Source: CAZOOK01 sp964581385 (GTDB lineage: Bacteria; Pseudomonadota; Gammaproteobacteria; Nevskiales; Nevskiaceae). From it: a stretch of 64,000 nt of DNA. The position numbers and the translations under genes were made by a program. The notes beneath the pieces were generated by a model that made no database searches, had not been told where the DNA came from, and saw only the letters and a list, made by a program, of their open reading frames with translations. Shown piece after piece: positions 47,624-56,702 of this stretch (positions within the stretch are counted from its first letter, which is position 1; each line of letters begins with the position of its first letter). Where the stretch lies: the NCBI GenBank assembly GCA_964581385.1, contig CAZOOK010000008.1, positions 103,740 to 167,739 on the forward strand. The letters are read 5' to 3'.

Positions 47624-49051
47624 CTAGAAATACAAAATCACGCTCAAAATCACGCCGCCGCTTTGTGGCAGGCTGCCGAACTCCGAATGCCGGCCGCCTA
47701 CGTATTCCTCGAGATAGGCTGCTACCGTCCAGCGTGCGGATGCATCGTACTTCACAGATGCTTGTATCAAGGATGAGCCATCGTCGGTATCGATGATCCC
47801 GAATGTGCTGAGCTCGAGCTTGGACAAGAAGGCGTCCGCCCAATCCACGCGCAGGAAAATCTGCTGGCGTGTCGCCGGGTCCTGACGATCAGATGCGTAG
47901 GCGCGAAGGTACCACAGCGCTTCCTTTGTTCCCGCAACATCGCCTTGTGCGTCTTCTTTCGCGAACCATTCCTGCCAGTCGCCATGCGAGAAGCCCGCCT
48001 GGTGGTAATGGTATTCGAGGTTCACAGTAACTTTGGCCGCATCGGTCCATGAGGCACCAGCCGCAAGATCATTGCGGAAGCGCCGGTCAGCGCTGCCGAT
48101 CAAGAGCGGCGCATCCGCCGGCAGCGCCCCGGTCTGCTTACCAAACGCCTCTGCTTCGGCAGCCAGCGGCAACTGCGGTCCGGCCGCCCATTCCGCATAG
48201 GCGACGATGCTGCGACCAATACCCTGCGAAAGGTTCAGACCTAGGCGTGTCTGGTTTCCTTCGCGGAACACCAGCGCTTGCGGACTCAGATCGGCCATGT
48301 GCCAGCTCATGCTGAGAAGCCAGCGGCTACTGCCGTTGCTGCGATCGAACTGCGGATTCAAAGCGCTCGGCGGCGGCGCCTGGAGCGGACGCGGCTGCTG
48401 CAGCTGCGGCGCGTAAGCCAGGCTAAGCGATCCATCATTCCAAATGCTCTGGGCATGCACCATGGCAGCGCCCAAGCGATTCTCGCGCAGCGCAGACGGA
48501 TCCAGTGAAGTCTGAGGAAGCTGTGAACGTGAACGGAAAAAATCGGTGGGGTTGAAGCCCAGCGCGACGCCGTTGCGCAGATTGATGCGCCCCGCTTCCA
48601 GGTAGCGACGTGTTGCCGGCTCCCAAGTCAGATAGCCTTCGCGCAATTCATTTCTCACCGTCTGGCTGGATATGAAATCGAAATCGCTTTCTTTGAGCAC
48701 GTCGAAACGGTCGCTCAGTCGGGCCGACAGTGTCGGTGCGAGATTCCATTGGTCGATTGCGTCGAAGCTCGTTCGGTTTTGCCAGGTATAGCCGGCAGAG
48801 GCTGGCGGCGGCATCGCCACCCCACTGCGCGACCATGCGCGGCTGAACGCGTCCTCAATATAGAACCGTCCTTTCGATAGCCGCGCCGGAGCCGTGTTCG
48901 GCAAAGCTTGCTGCACCGCTTGTGGAATCAGATCGAGATCGCTGTTCTGGTCGGTGTCCGCTGATACAGCCGTTGAGGTCAGCGCCAACAGCATTGCCGC
49001 GCCAACCGCGGCACGAGACGACACGGCGCGGAATGTGGATTCAGGTCTCAA
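47624..49051 (-). CDS. Predicted outer-membrane beta-barrel protein
   Basis: This 475-residue protein has a signal peptide (AAMLLALTSTAVSADTD). The body alternates polar and aromatic residues typical of beta-barrels (for example RYLEAGRINLRNGVALGF and GSLSLAYAPQLQQPRP) and ends in a terminal Phe (GGVILSVILYF), the outer-membrane assembly signature. It overlaps the LolA-like gene by 4 bases and is the last gene of the operon that starts with the ABC ATPase. A role as outer-membrane partner of this ABC system is inferred from the operon. Confidence 0.75.
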   Translation of the reverse strand: MRPESTFRAVSSRAAVGAAMLLALTSTAVSADTDQNSDLDLIPQAVQQALPNTAPARLSKGRFYIEDAFSRAWSRSGVAMPPPASAGYTWQNRTSFDAIDQWNLAPTLSARLSDRFDVLKESDFDFISSQTVRNELREGYLTWEPATRRYLEAGRINLRNGVALGFNPTDFFRSRSQLPQTSLDPSALRENRLGAAMVHAQSIWNDGSLSLAYAPQLQQPRPLQAPPPSALNPQFDRSNGSSRWLLSMSWHMADLSPQALVFREGNQTRLGLNLSQGIGRSIVAYAEWAAGPQLPLAAEAEAFGKQTGALPADAPLLIGSADRRFRNDLAAGASWTDAAKVTVNLEYHYHQAGFSHGDWQEWFAKEDAQGDVAGTKEALWYLRAYASDRQDPATRQQIFLRVDWADAFLSKLELSTFGIIDTDDGSSLIQASVKYDASARWTVAAYLEEYVGGRHSEFGSLPQSGGVILSVILYF

Positions 49052-49881
49052 TCGGCCGGGACCCGCGGCATATAGTCGCGCTGGAACCAGGCCTCGGGAA
49101 TATCCTGGTAGCGTGCGTCAGAATTGCTCATGGTCGTAACAAGCTTCGGATCGACCGCGTCGATGATGATGGTTTCGGTCGGCCGCAAAGCGCCCAACAG
49201 CGTTGCATATGCATGGTAGTAAGCAATCTTCAGTAGCCGTCCGCTGTCGGCGTAGAACTTACCTTTGACGGGATGAAGCGTTGTCTGCTCCAGCCAGTAT
49301 TCGATGCGGCCGTAAATCGCGTCTGGCGTGGTGGCAGCCAAATCCAGGTGCCAGCATTCGCGTTCCTTGCGATCGGCATCCTCAAGCTTTTCGTCGCCAA
49401 TGAGCTTGGCCGTATAGTCGCGCGCGAAATTGACGGTCACCACGTCGCCGTCGGAAGCCTGTCCGATCAGGCGCTGCTGCGGCGAGATGCGGATGCTGGC
49501 TTTGGAGGATGGATCGTAAAACCACATATTGCTGCCGTTGAAGAGCACCATTTTGCCGGCATCGCGCGGCGGCTCGGAATAACGCACCAAGTCGCTGAAC
49601 TGCCGCGTCGCGGGATTTTCCCGCGCATAGACCGTTAGAACCACGCGGTCGCGCGGCATGCCTCCAACGTACTCCACTAGCGTATTGGTCAGGCGGAACG
49701 CCTTCCCCGGATTGCGCACGCTGTCAGCTGTCGCCAGCATTTGCTGTGCCGTCAGCGGCAGCGATGACGGTGGGGCGGTCGTTTCCGGCGCGGAGGCGCC
49801 GTGCGCTGCCAGCGACGCAGCAAACACCACGAACACTAACGGAGCGAGCGAAAATTTTTGTTTGATGGAGTAAGCGATCAT
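49048..49881 (-). CDS. LolA-like outer-membrane lipoprotein-sorting protein
   Basis: This 277-residue exported protein has a signal (LAPLVFVVFAASLAAHGAS). The body resembles the LolA/LolB-type half-barrel family that carries hydrophobic ligands: LVEYVGGMPRDRVVLTVYA, FDPSSKASIRISPQQRLIG-like segment (WFYDPSSKASIRISPQ) and LDLAATTPDAIYGRIEYWLE. It lies between the FtsX-type permease (15 bases) and the barrel gene (overlap of 4). It likely shuttles a lipid or lipoprotein from the ABC transporter to the outer membrane. This group is distinct from the housekeeping LolA. Confidence 0.85.
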   Translation of the reverse strand: MIAYSIKQKFSLAPLVFVVFAASLAAHGASAPETTAPPSSLPLTAQQMLATADSVRNPGKAFRLTNTLVEYVGGMPRDRVVLTVYARENPATRQFSDLVRYSEPPRDAGKMVLFNGSNMWFYDPSSKASIRISPQQRLIGQASDGDVVTVNFARDYTAKLIGDEKLEDADRKERECWHLDLAATTPDAIYGRIEYWLEQTTLHPVKGKFYADSGRLLKIAYYHAYATLLGALRPTETIIIDAVDPKLVTTMSNSDARYQDIPEAWFQRDYMPRVPAD

Positions 49882-49896
49882 CGGTTCGCTCTCATC

Positions 49897-51318
49897 TCAT
49901 ATGTGCCGTAGCGCATCCACGACCTGCATGCGCGCGGCGCGGTTCGCAGGAATGAGCGCAGCGACGGTCGCCATCGCCACCAGACCCAGTCCGACGATTA
50001 GAACCAATCGACCGCTACCATGGGTCAACAGTCTGAGCGGAATCGGCGCGGCCTGTCCTGGTGGAGTCCAGCTCATGCCGGCTCGATTGACGACAGCTGC
50101 AATGACTGCGGCCAGCATCAGACCCACGCAGACGCCGACAATGCCCAGCATCCAGCCTTCGATTACGAACTGCCAGCGGATACTGCTTCGGCGCACACCC
50201 ATGGCACGTGCCGTACCGATCTCATTGGTGCGCTCCATCACGCTCATGCTCATCGTATTGACGACAGTAAATAAAACGATCGTGCCCATTACGATGACAA
50301 TGAACATGAAAATTGTGCTGAACATACCGATGACCTGCTCGTACTGCGGCTGCAGCTCGGTAAAGTCGCGGACCTCCAAGTCGAGGCCATGCAACTTAAT
50401 CAGATCGTTCAGGCGCGCGCGCGCGGCGGTCATATCGCTGGTGCTGCGCAATTGCACGACGATAGCAACCGCTTTATGGGCGCCACGGCCGTACAGCAGC
50501 TGCTGAGCCAGCTTGATGTGCATGACCACCGTGTTCTCGTCCAGTTCCTTGATGCCCTCAGGCTCGGCCTTGCTCACCACCATGCTTACCACGTTAGGTG
50601 CGCCAGCGGCGGTGGCGGCGAGCAGATCGAGGCGCGGGCTGCTATCAGCCGGTGCAGGCTGAGCAGTATCGTGATCGCGTTGCGTCAGCTCAGTCAGGTC
50701 TGTGCGCGATGGCGGCATGTCGCTATGCCCAGATACTGCAGTTTGCGGCGGCGTCGGACAGTTGTGAACTTTGAGCTTCACGCAGAGACCTAGGATGCGC
50801 GCGACTCCCACGCCGACCACACCACGGGTTTCGTCATCGTCGCGCAGGCCTGAGTCGTCTAGAGCGTCAGCTGTTGCGATGCCATCGGTGAACATATGGT
50901 GCTCGTCCCATTGACGCATACGGTCTCGGTCCGAAGGAACGACGCCCAAACCGAAGAAAGTCTTCGACGCATCGATGTCGAAATTGCCGGCGATACCGAA
51001 GAGTGACACCGTCGGCGTAACTACGGCCAGCATCGGCTTGAGCACGGGATCGTCATCGATCATCCGGATCATTCCGATATAGTCGTCGATGCCATAGGCC
51101 GATGGATTGCCGGCCCCGAAATCGAAATAGCCATTGTGGAACACCGAGAGATGCCCGGTGCGCCGCACGGTTGATGTTTCGAACCCAGTCACGAGGAAGG
51201 CCATGAACTGGCCGAAAAGCACCATTGCGATCGCGCCCACGGCGACTGCGCCGATGGTCATAGCCGAGCGGCGCGAATTGCGTAGTATGTTGCGCAGCGC
51301 GATCTTGAACAGGATCAC
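49897..51318 (-). CDS. FtsX/MacB-type ABC transporter permease (LolC/E-like)
   Basis: This 473-residue permease has one N-terminal helix (ALRNILRNSRRSAMTIGAVA), a large periplasmic domain and three C-terminal helices (MFIVIVMGTIVLFTVVNTMS, LGIVGVCVGLMLAAVIAAVV, VGLGLVAMATVAALIP). The motif MERTNEIGTARAMGVRRS is the coupling helix of the family. A Pro/Thr/Ser-rich insert in the periplasmic domain (about residues 195-235) is variable. It overlaps the ATPase gene by 4 bases. It should pair with the ATPase to extract or move a hydrophobic substrate. Confidence 0.92.
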   Translation of the reverse strand: MILFKIALRNILRNSRRSAMTIGAVAVGAIAMVLFGQFMAFLVTGFETSTVRRTGHLSVFHNGYFDFGAGNPSAYGIDDYIGMIRMIDDDPVLKPMLAVVTPTVSLFGIAGNFDIDASKTFFGLGVVPSDRDRMRQWDEHHMFTDGIATADALDDSGLRDDDETRGVVGVGVARILGLCVKLKVHNCPTPPQTAVSGHSDMPPSRTDLTELTQRDHDTAQPAPADSSPRLDLLAATAAGAPNVVSMVVSKAEPEGIKELDENTVVMHIKLAQQLLYGRGAHKAVAIVVQLRSTSDMTAARARLNDLIKLHGLDLEVRDFTELQPQYEQVIGMFSTIFMFIVIVMGTIVLFTVVNTMSMSVMERTNEIGTARAMGVRRSSIRWQFVIEGWMLGIVGVCVGLMLAAVIAAVVNRAGMSWTPPGQAAPIPLRLLTHGSGRLVLIVGLGLVAMATVAALIPANRAARMQVVDALRHI

Positions 51319-52052
51319 GCGCGCAACTCCACCAGTCTGCCGTCACGGATCGTGAACGTATCATCGGCGTGGGAAATCAGTTGCGGATCGTGAGTCGAGA
51401 ACACGAAGCTGGTCGCGTGCTCGCTCTGTGCATGCCGCATCAACGCAATGATCGCCGCACCGGTGTGACTGTCGAGATTGGCGGTCGGCTCGTCGGCCAG
51501 CACCAGCTCCGGCTTCTTCACGAGTGCGCGCGCGATCGCCACGCGCTGCTTTTGGCCACCGCTGAGCTGGTTCGGTCGGTGGTGCTGCTGCGCCGCCAGA
51601 TCAACAGATTCGAGCATCGCCAGCGTGCGCTTGTGGCGCTCAGCGGCTGGCATACCGAGAAGCAGCAGCGGATACTCTACGTTTTCGTAAGCCGAGAGCA
51701 CCGGAAACAGGTTGAAGTTCTGAAAGATGAATCCGATATTACGTGCGCGAAAATCCGTGACGCGCCGGTCCGATAGCGCCGCGACATTTTCGCCACAGAC
51801 TTCAATGTAGCCAGCACTGGGCGTGTCGATGCAGCCGATCAAGTTCAGCAGCGTGGTCTTACCGCTGCCGGACGGCCCGACGATCATCGCGAATCGCCGG
51901 CGCGGAATCTCGAGGCTGATCCCGTTGACCGCGGTGACTTGCAAGCCTTCGCGGTCATAAGTCTTGACCACCTCGCGCAAGCGCACGGCAGGCGCATCGT
52001 TTATCGGCCTAACAGCCTCCGGCGGGGCTTTTGATGAAACGTCACTGCTCAT
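51315..52052 (-). CDS. LolD/MacB-type ABC transporter ATP-binding protein
   Basis: This 245-residue ATPase has Walker A GPSGSGKTTLLNLIG, signature NQLSGGQKQRVAIARALV, Walker B PELVLADEPTANLDS and switch His (STHDP). The length and the LDS after Walker B match the LolD/MacB group. It is the first gene of a leftward four-gene operon (ATPase, permease, LolA-like, barrel). Upstream lie 677 bases without genes but with a large palindromic element. Confidence 0.95.
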   Translation of the reverse strand: MSSDVSSKAPPEAVRPINDAPAVRLREVVKTYDREGLQVTAVNGISLEIPRRRFAMIVGPSGSGKTTLLNLIGCIDTPSAGYIEVCGENVAALSDRRVTDFRARNIGFIFQNFNLFPVLSAYENVEYPLLLLGMPAAERHKRTLAMLESVDLAAQQHHRPNQLSGGQKQRVAIARALVKKPELVLADEPTANLDSHTGAAIIALMRHAQSEHATSFVFSTHDPQLISHADDTFTIRDGRLVELRA

Positions 52053-52729
52053 CTGATGAAGTCCGCGGACAAGAAATGAAGGATTAGCCGGCTGAGCAGA
52101 TTCACTCTAACCGGAACAGCCATAACCCCTCGCGTGCATTCGCTCCAGAATGGAATGAAGCGGAAATTGATTCGCGAGGAGTCAGGCCGCCTTTGCGTCC
52201 TTTGGAGCATCTTTGGAAATCGGCGGCACTCCATTGACCGGAACCCTCGATGTAGATTTTGTCCAAGTATCAGATTCCACACACCAACCGTTTGCATGGA
52301 CGGACACAGCGACGAGCATCAGCACATTCGTGATGACCTGGCGACACACCATCGCATAGTCCACAGTGCTGGAGCGTGTCATGCACTTCTGTGATCGCTG
52401 CGTTGCTGCTCAAAAGGGCGCCAGCCGAGGCGCGGGCCGCAGGGCATGGTGGTTCCATGTCCAAGGCCCGCAACGCCGGCGGGCGCCCTTTTGCGCGCAA
52501 CCCGAGGGGGACGTTCCCTGCGCGGGCGCAGCGGTGCGTCACGGACTCCTTACGTACATCGAGTACGCCGCGTCGCCCGTTTCTTGCGCTGCACCCGCGC
52601 AGGGAACGTCGCAGCGATCACAGAAGTGCATGACACGCTCTTGGATCATTATCTTGACTCGGCTACGATGCGGTGCCGACCCCAATTCAAGCTTAGCAGA
52701 CAAGAGCTTTCCGCGGCAGAATCCATATT
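52053..52729. other. 677-base non-coding region around the cloverleaf element
   Basis: The region separates the divergent ABC operon and the methyltransferase gene. Positions 52372-52640 form the palindromic element described separately. Between 52053 and 52371 lies the likely ABC-operon promoter. The plus-strand stretch after 52640 leads to the methyltransferase start. Reading frames here are by-products of the palindrome. Confidence 0.55.
52372..52640. repeat. 269-bp cloverleaf (MITE-like) palindromic element
   Basis: Perfect 31-base inverted repeats at 52372-52402 and 52610-52640 bound the element. Hairpin A is a perfect 12-bp pair (52411-52422 with 52482-52493) enclosing GCGGGCC/GGCCCGC (52432-52438, 52465-52471) and an apex CATGG-TGGTT-CCATG (52445-52459). 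Hairpin B is 24 bp with one mismatch (52510-52533 with 52587-52610). The order (terminal repeat, CATGG-type hairpin, second hairpin, terminal repeat) is the same as in the element at 25126-25378. No transposase frame is present. Confidence 0.8.
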
Positions 52730-53536
52730 TTGAGTTCTATGAACCCTATTTCTAAGACTGCGTTTTATTGCTGTGGTGTAAGAATGCAAGACGCAGAAAG
52801 CGCAAATCCTGTGTGTGGCGATCAATTTGCCCGCCTGTTCATGGATAAAGCTGGCCTGCAGATTTTTCAAAACTTCAAAGCGGAAAAAAAGGCCAACGCC
52901 GGCAATGTTGCCCGCGCCCGTATCATTGACGACCACCTGCGCAAAGAGGTGGCAGCCAACCCCGGCTTGCTGGTAGTCACTGTCGGGGCGGGATTCGACA
53001 GTCGCCCATACCGGCTGAAAGGTGGAAACTGGCTGGAGCTGGACGAGCCGCAGGTGATTGCATACAAAAATGAAAAGCTGCCGATTGCCGGTTGTCCGAA
53101 TTCACTCATACGAATTGCGGTCGATTTTTCCCTGGATTCACTACACGAAAAGCTGGCGCCCTTTTCGAAGTATGAGTCGGTGATTTTTGTGGTCGAGGGC
53201 GTGTTGCTTTATCTCGATCCCCCTGCGCGCCAGTATCTTGCAGAAGCGTTGCGCGGCGCCTTTCCGAAGCATACGCTCATCTGCGATTTGATGACCCGGA
53301 AATTTCTAAACAGTTATGCCCGCTCCGTGCAGGAAAGGATATCCGACATCGGCGCTTCGCTGACCGCCGATGATGAACCGGAACTGCTCTTCAAGAACAA
53401 GGGTTATCGGGTGCTGCAGGTGACTTCGATCTTCCGCCGCGCCATTGAACTGGGGCTGATAAAGATGCCGAAGCAGCTGCTCAGCATCATGCGCACGCTT
53501 GCCGATGGCTATTCGATTTATCTATTCGCCGCTTGA
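52730..53536 (+). CDS. LCM/Ppm1-type carboxyl methyltransferase
   Basis: This 268-residue protein matches the leucine carboxyl methyltransferase-like family, whose bacterial members methylate carboxyls or hydroxyls in secondary metabolites. Key motifs are LVVTVGAGFDSRPYRL (SAM-binding motif I), LELDEPQVIAYK (acidic loop), FVVEGVLLYLDPPARQYL and YRVLQVTSIF. It converges with the malonyltransferase gene (26 bases between the stops) and flanks the type II cluster, so it may methylate the polyketide/fatty product. ATG at 52739 is an alternative start. Confidence 0.88.
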   Translation: MSSMNPISKTAFYCCGVRMQDAESANPVCGDQFARLFMDKAGLQIFQNFKAEKKANAGNVARARIIDDHLRKEVAANPGLLVVTVGAGFDSRPYRLKGGNWLELDEPQVIAYKNEKLPIAGCPNSLIRIAVDFSLDSLHEKLAPFSKYESVIFVVEGVLLYLDPPARQYLAEALRGAFPKHTLICDLMTRKFLNSYARSVQERISDIGASLTADDEPELLFKNKGYRVLQVTSIFRRAIELGLIKMPKQLLSIMRTLADGYSIYLFAA

Positions 53537-53562
53537 AGCTTGAAGGAGCCTGGGCATCGTTG

Positions 53563-54438
53563 TTACGCGGCAACAACCTTCCGAATATCATTCACCATAC
53601 GAATCAATTCCGTTGGCCGTGCGGCGGGCAGTTTTGGCCCCATTTCCAGAAACTCGTCCACGCCTTGGTCCATCAGGTAGCGAATGCTGTCCACCCAATT
53701 CACCGAGTGCGCTATTTGTGTGCCCAGAGTTCTCTCGATGTCTCCGTCCCGATAGGGCCGTGCGCTCACATTGGAGATCACGGGAATTTGCGGGCTCTTC
53801 AAGCCAAGTCCATGCAGGAATTTCTCGAAGACAAGCTGCGCTGTCCGCATGTAGCGGGAGTGGAACGGTCCGCTGGCATTGACCATCAGGCACTTCACGC
53901 CCCGGGCATCGCAGAGGCATTCCAGTCGGCTAATGTCCGCAGCCGGGCCGGACACGACAATCTGGCTTGGTGAGTTGAAGTTGGCGAGGTCAATGCTTTC
54001 GAAGCCATTGTCTTGTAGCAGCTTCATGACCTCTTCCGTGCTGATGCCCAATAGCACGGCCATGCCGCCGCCCGACACCTCGGCCATCACTTGGCCGCGC
54101 TTCTGGACCAACCGCAGACCGGTTTCAAAATCGAAGCATCCTGCCGCCAGGAGGGCGTTGTATTCCCCGAGGCTGTGGCCGGCGAGAAAGGCTGGGTGTT
54201 CGTTGGCGGGATGATTCTCCTGCCAGCACCAGTAACGCAGCGCATTAATAACAAATAACGCAGGCTGGGTGTACTGCGTCAGCCGAAGCAGATCGTGCGG
54301 GTCTTCGAGGCACAGCGTCTCAATGGAGTATCCCAGCACGGAAGAAGCGAGTTCGGTCTGGTCCGGGTAGATCGGAAACAGGTCTTTACCCATTCCCTTG
54401 AACTGTGCCCCCTGGCCGGGAAAAAGTACGGCTCTCAT
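53563..54438 (-). CDS. Malonyl-CoA:ACP acyltransferase (FabD/trans-AT-like)
   Basis: This 291-residue enzyme loads extender units onto ACP. It has the start motif VLFPGQGAQFKGMGKDLF, the nucleophile motif GHSLGEYNALLAAG, the conserved Arg region (RGQVMAEVSGG) and SGPFHSRYM with the active-site His. The stretch LANFNSPSQIVVSG is more like stand-alone acyltransferases of trans-AT polyketide synthases than like housekeeping FabD. It is the last gene of the leftward type II cluster. Confidence 0.9.
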   Translation of the reverse strand: MRAVLFPGQGAQFKGMGKDLFPIYPDQTELASSVLGYSIETLCLEDPHDLLRLTQYTQPALFVINALRYWCWQENHPANEHPAFLAGHSLGEYNALLAAGCFDFETGLRLVQKRGQVMAEVSGGGMAVLLGISTEEVMKLLQDNGFESIDLANFNSPSQIVVSGPAADISRLECLCDARGVKCLMVNASGPFHSRYMRTAQLVFEKFLHGLGLKSPQIPVISNVSARPYRDGDIERTLGTQIAHSVNWVDSIRYLMDQGVDEFLEMGPKLPAARPTELIRMVNDIRKVVAA

Positions 54439-54548
54439 TGACCTTCCTCTTCGCTATGTAACTCCAACAAATCCACTTGCACGGAGCAGTCAACCCTAAA
54501 AGACTAAAAGAGTCGCCGGCTCGGATCAAGCGCACGGAGTCATCTGAT

Positions 54549-55385
54549 TCAGATTTCCGTAGCGGCCACGGCAGTCTTTCTGGCTTTGCGGTTCGCCCGG
54601 TAATCGGCCTTGAACTTTGTATATATGTCGTACACTTGGTCAGGATGCGGAATCTCCACTCCGGCCAGCTTGCCGATGCGCGAGGCGATTTGCTTGCGGA
54701 TCTTCTCCACCACCGCCTGGCTGAACTGCGAGTCGAGACTGCGCACAGTTTCAAATACGGGGTGATTGATAAACTGTTCGCCCTGCAGAAATACCCAAGC
54801 GGATCGGAGAACGACGGTCCGCTCATAATCCGGATCGGCCGCTTCGGCAATGACTTTCCTGGCGTAGTTTTCAAATCCGACAGAGTGACGCATCTCGTCC
54901 CTCGCCAGCTTGGTCGCAATATCCTTGAGCACCGGTTCGGGTACGCGCTCGGCGGTCTCCAGATACATGTTGCCGGCAACGATCTCTGAAATGACGTTGA
55001 AGGTCAGCATCTCGACCTTGGAGTCCGTCATCGGCGTAATCGTGCGTCCCTTCATCAGGAAATCGCCCGGCAACTTGACACCGTTCAAGGCCAGCCATTT
55101 GGTCAGAGCGTGAGGATGCTTAGTTTCCTCATACAGCCAGACGGCCAGCCACTGCGTGAAGTCGATGTCATCCTCGAACATGGCCATGAAGGAGCGAGTC
55201 GCCGAGTAAGTCGTCAACTCTCCGAAAGTAATGCGCTTCACCGTTTCGATCAGCCCATCGTTTATCAAAGACTTGTCGATTTTGTCCCAGGCGATGTCCT
55301 TCATATACCATCGGGCCTTCTCAGCGACATCGAACAGAGAGTAGTAGGACAGGTCCGTATAAATATTGCCGACTGACGCGTTCAT
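54549..55385 (-). CDS. Ferritin-like diiron protein, acyl-ACP desaturase family
   Basis: This 278-residue protein has the two ExxH iron-binding motifs of the acyl-ACP desaturase family: EETKHPHAL and DEMRHSVGF, plus Glu residues in TFGELTTYS and YLETAERV. The length fits FA_desaturase_2 proteins. It could introduce a double bond or another oxidation into an ACP-bound chain. It lies 110 bases upstream of the malonyltransferase and 78 bases after the ketoreductase. Diiron oxygenases of the AurF type are a less likely alternative. Confidence 0.8.
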   Translation of the reverse strand: MNASVGNIYTDLSYYSLFDVAEKARWYMKDIAWDKIDKSLINDGLIETVKRITFGELTTYSATRSFMAMFEDDIDFTQWLAVWLYEETKHPHALTKWLALNGVKLPGDFLMKGRTITPMTDSKVEMLTFNVISEIVAGNMYLETAERVPEPVLKDIATKLARDEMRHSVGFENYARKVIAEAADPDYERTVVLRSAWVFLQGEQFINHPVFETVRSLDSQFSQAVVEKIRKQIASRIGKLAGVEIPHPDQVYDIYTKFKADYRANRKARKTAVAATEI

Positions 55386-55463
55386 GCGATCTCTCCTGAA
55401 GCTAAATTCAATCTACTGGAAACATCGCCCAGCGCTTGTCCGAAGCTAAGATAGGACAGGACA

Positions 55464-56183
55464 CTAGGCCATCCCTCCGTTCACACTGATGATCTGGCCA
55501 GTGATATAACTGGCCGCTTCTGATGCGAGAAAGCCGACCAGAGCCGATACTTCCTCGACGCGTCCGGCGCGTTGCATCGGCACAATCACCTTGAGCAGCG
55601 CCGGATCGAATTTGCCCTTGGCCATGCCGCCATCGATGATGCCGGGAGCCACGACATTGACGGTGATATTACGAGTGGCCAGCTCCTGCGCCAGCGACTT
55701 GGTAGCGCCATGCAGGCCACTTTTGGCGGCGGCATAGTTGGTCTGCCCGCGCGTACCCATAATGCCGGACACTGAGGAAATATTGATGATCCGGCCTTTG
55801 CGCTTGCGGATCATCGGCATCAGCAAGGGTCGGGTCACGTTGAAAAATCCGTTCAGCGTAGTGCTGACAACGGAATTCCAGACATCGAACTCCATACCCG
55901 CCATGGGACCGTCATCGAAGGTACCGGCGTTGTTTACCAGCACATCAACCGGTGTCGTTTCTGCCAGCTTGGACAGCAGTTCCTGGGTCAGAGCGGTATC
56001 AGTGACATCAAATACAATCGTTTCTGCTTTGCCACCCTGTTCGCGGATCTGCCGAACGACGGCCTCCGCCTTGTCGCGATTCTTGTTGGCATGAACATGG
56101 ACCGTCAAACCTTGCTTCGCGAGTTCCAGACAAATGGCTGCACCGATATCGCCACTGCCGCCGGTTACTAGTGCTGTCTGCAT
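55464..56183 (-). CDS. 3-oxoacyl-ACP reductase (FabG-like ketoreductase)
   Basis: This 239-residue short-chain dehydrogenase has the NAD(P)H motif TGGSGDIGAAICLE, NNAG (VLVNNAGTFDDG), the catalytic Ser (NISSVSG) and YAAAK. It reduces beta-keto groups of ACP-bound chains. It follows the dehydratase-like gene by 18 bases in the leftward cluster. The sequence looks like FabG-type reductases of type II polyketide and aryl-polyene clusters. Confidence 0.93.
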   Translation of the reverse strand: MQTALVTGGSGDIGAAICLELAKQGLTVHVHANKNRDKAEAVVRQIREQGGKAETIVFDVTDTALTQELLSKLAETTPVDVLVNNAGTFDDGPMAGMEFDVWNSVVSTTLNGFFNVTRPLLMPMIRKRKGRIINISSVSGIMGTRGQTNYAAAKSGLHGATKSLAQELATRNITVNVVAPGIIDGGMAKGKFDPALLKVIVPMQRAGRVEEVSALVGFLASEAASYITGQIISVNGGMA

Positions 56184-56201
56184 GGCCTATATTGTCCCGT
56201 C

Positions 56202-56702
56202 TTATTCTTCTTGCTCGCCGGTAACCAACGAAATCGTGCCCTCTGCCACGGTTCTATCGTTGATCGTTCCGTTGACGTGATATTGATAGATACGAGGTCC
56301 GACCAATACGACCTCGGACGTCAGCATCAATCGGGAATCCGGATGCTCATCCAGATAACCTTGCTCGAAATTGAAATTGCGAGTTACCGCCAGAAAAGCC
56401 TGGGAAATGGGTGCCAGCTTCGAATGACCCGACATCGGCACATTGGCATCGACGGAACTGATCGCCAGATGAATCGCCGCCGCCTGGGCGCCGTACTCGA
56501 TTACGTGGACATATGACAGCCGCCCGTTCACCTTGAGCGGATTGTCCTCGTCCAGATGCGAGATCGCACTGCAGACGATTTTTTTGTCGTCCCATTCCTC
56601 AACGCGATCCAGCAACATCATCCGCCCCTTATGCGGAATTAGAGCGGATAGCTGCCTGGCTTCCATTTGTTGAGGGATTGTTCGTTGCGGGCTTGTCAGC
56701 AT
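56202..56702 (-). CDS. Hotdog-fold 3-hydroxyacyl-ACP dehydratase (ApeP/FabZ-like)
   Basis: This 166-residue hotdog protein has the start region LIPHKGRMMLLDRVEEWDD, typical of the ApeP-like thioester dehydratase group, and the central helix YVHVIEYGAQAAAIHLA. It should dehydrate 3-hydroxyacyl-ACP. It overlaps the chain-length-factor-like gene by 7 bases. The cluster also has a second hotdog protein (58811-59146). Confidence 0.85.
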   Translation of the reverse strand: MLTSPQRTIPQQMEARQLSALIPHKGRMMLLDRVEEWDDKKIVCSAISHLDEDNPLKVNGRLSYVHVIEYGAQAAAIHLAISSVDANVPMSGHSKLAPISQAFLAVTRNFNFEQGYLDEHPDSRLMLTSEVVLVGPRIYQYHVNGTINDRTVAEGTISLVTGEQEE

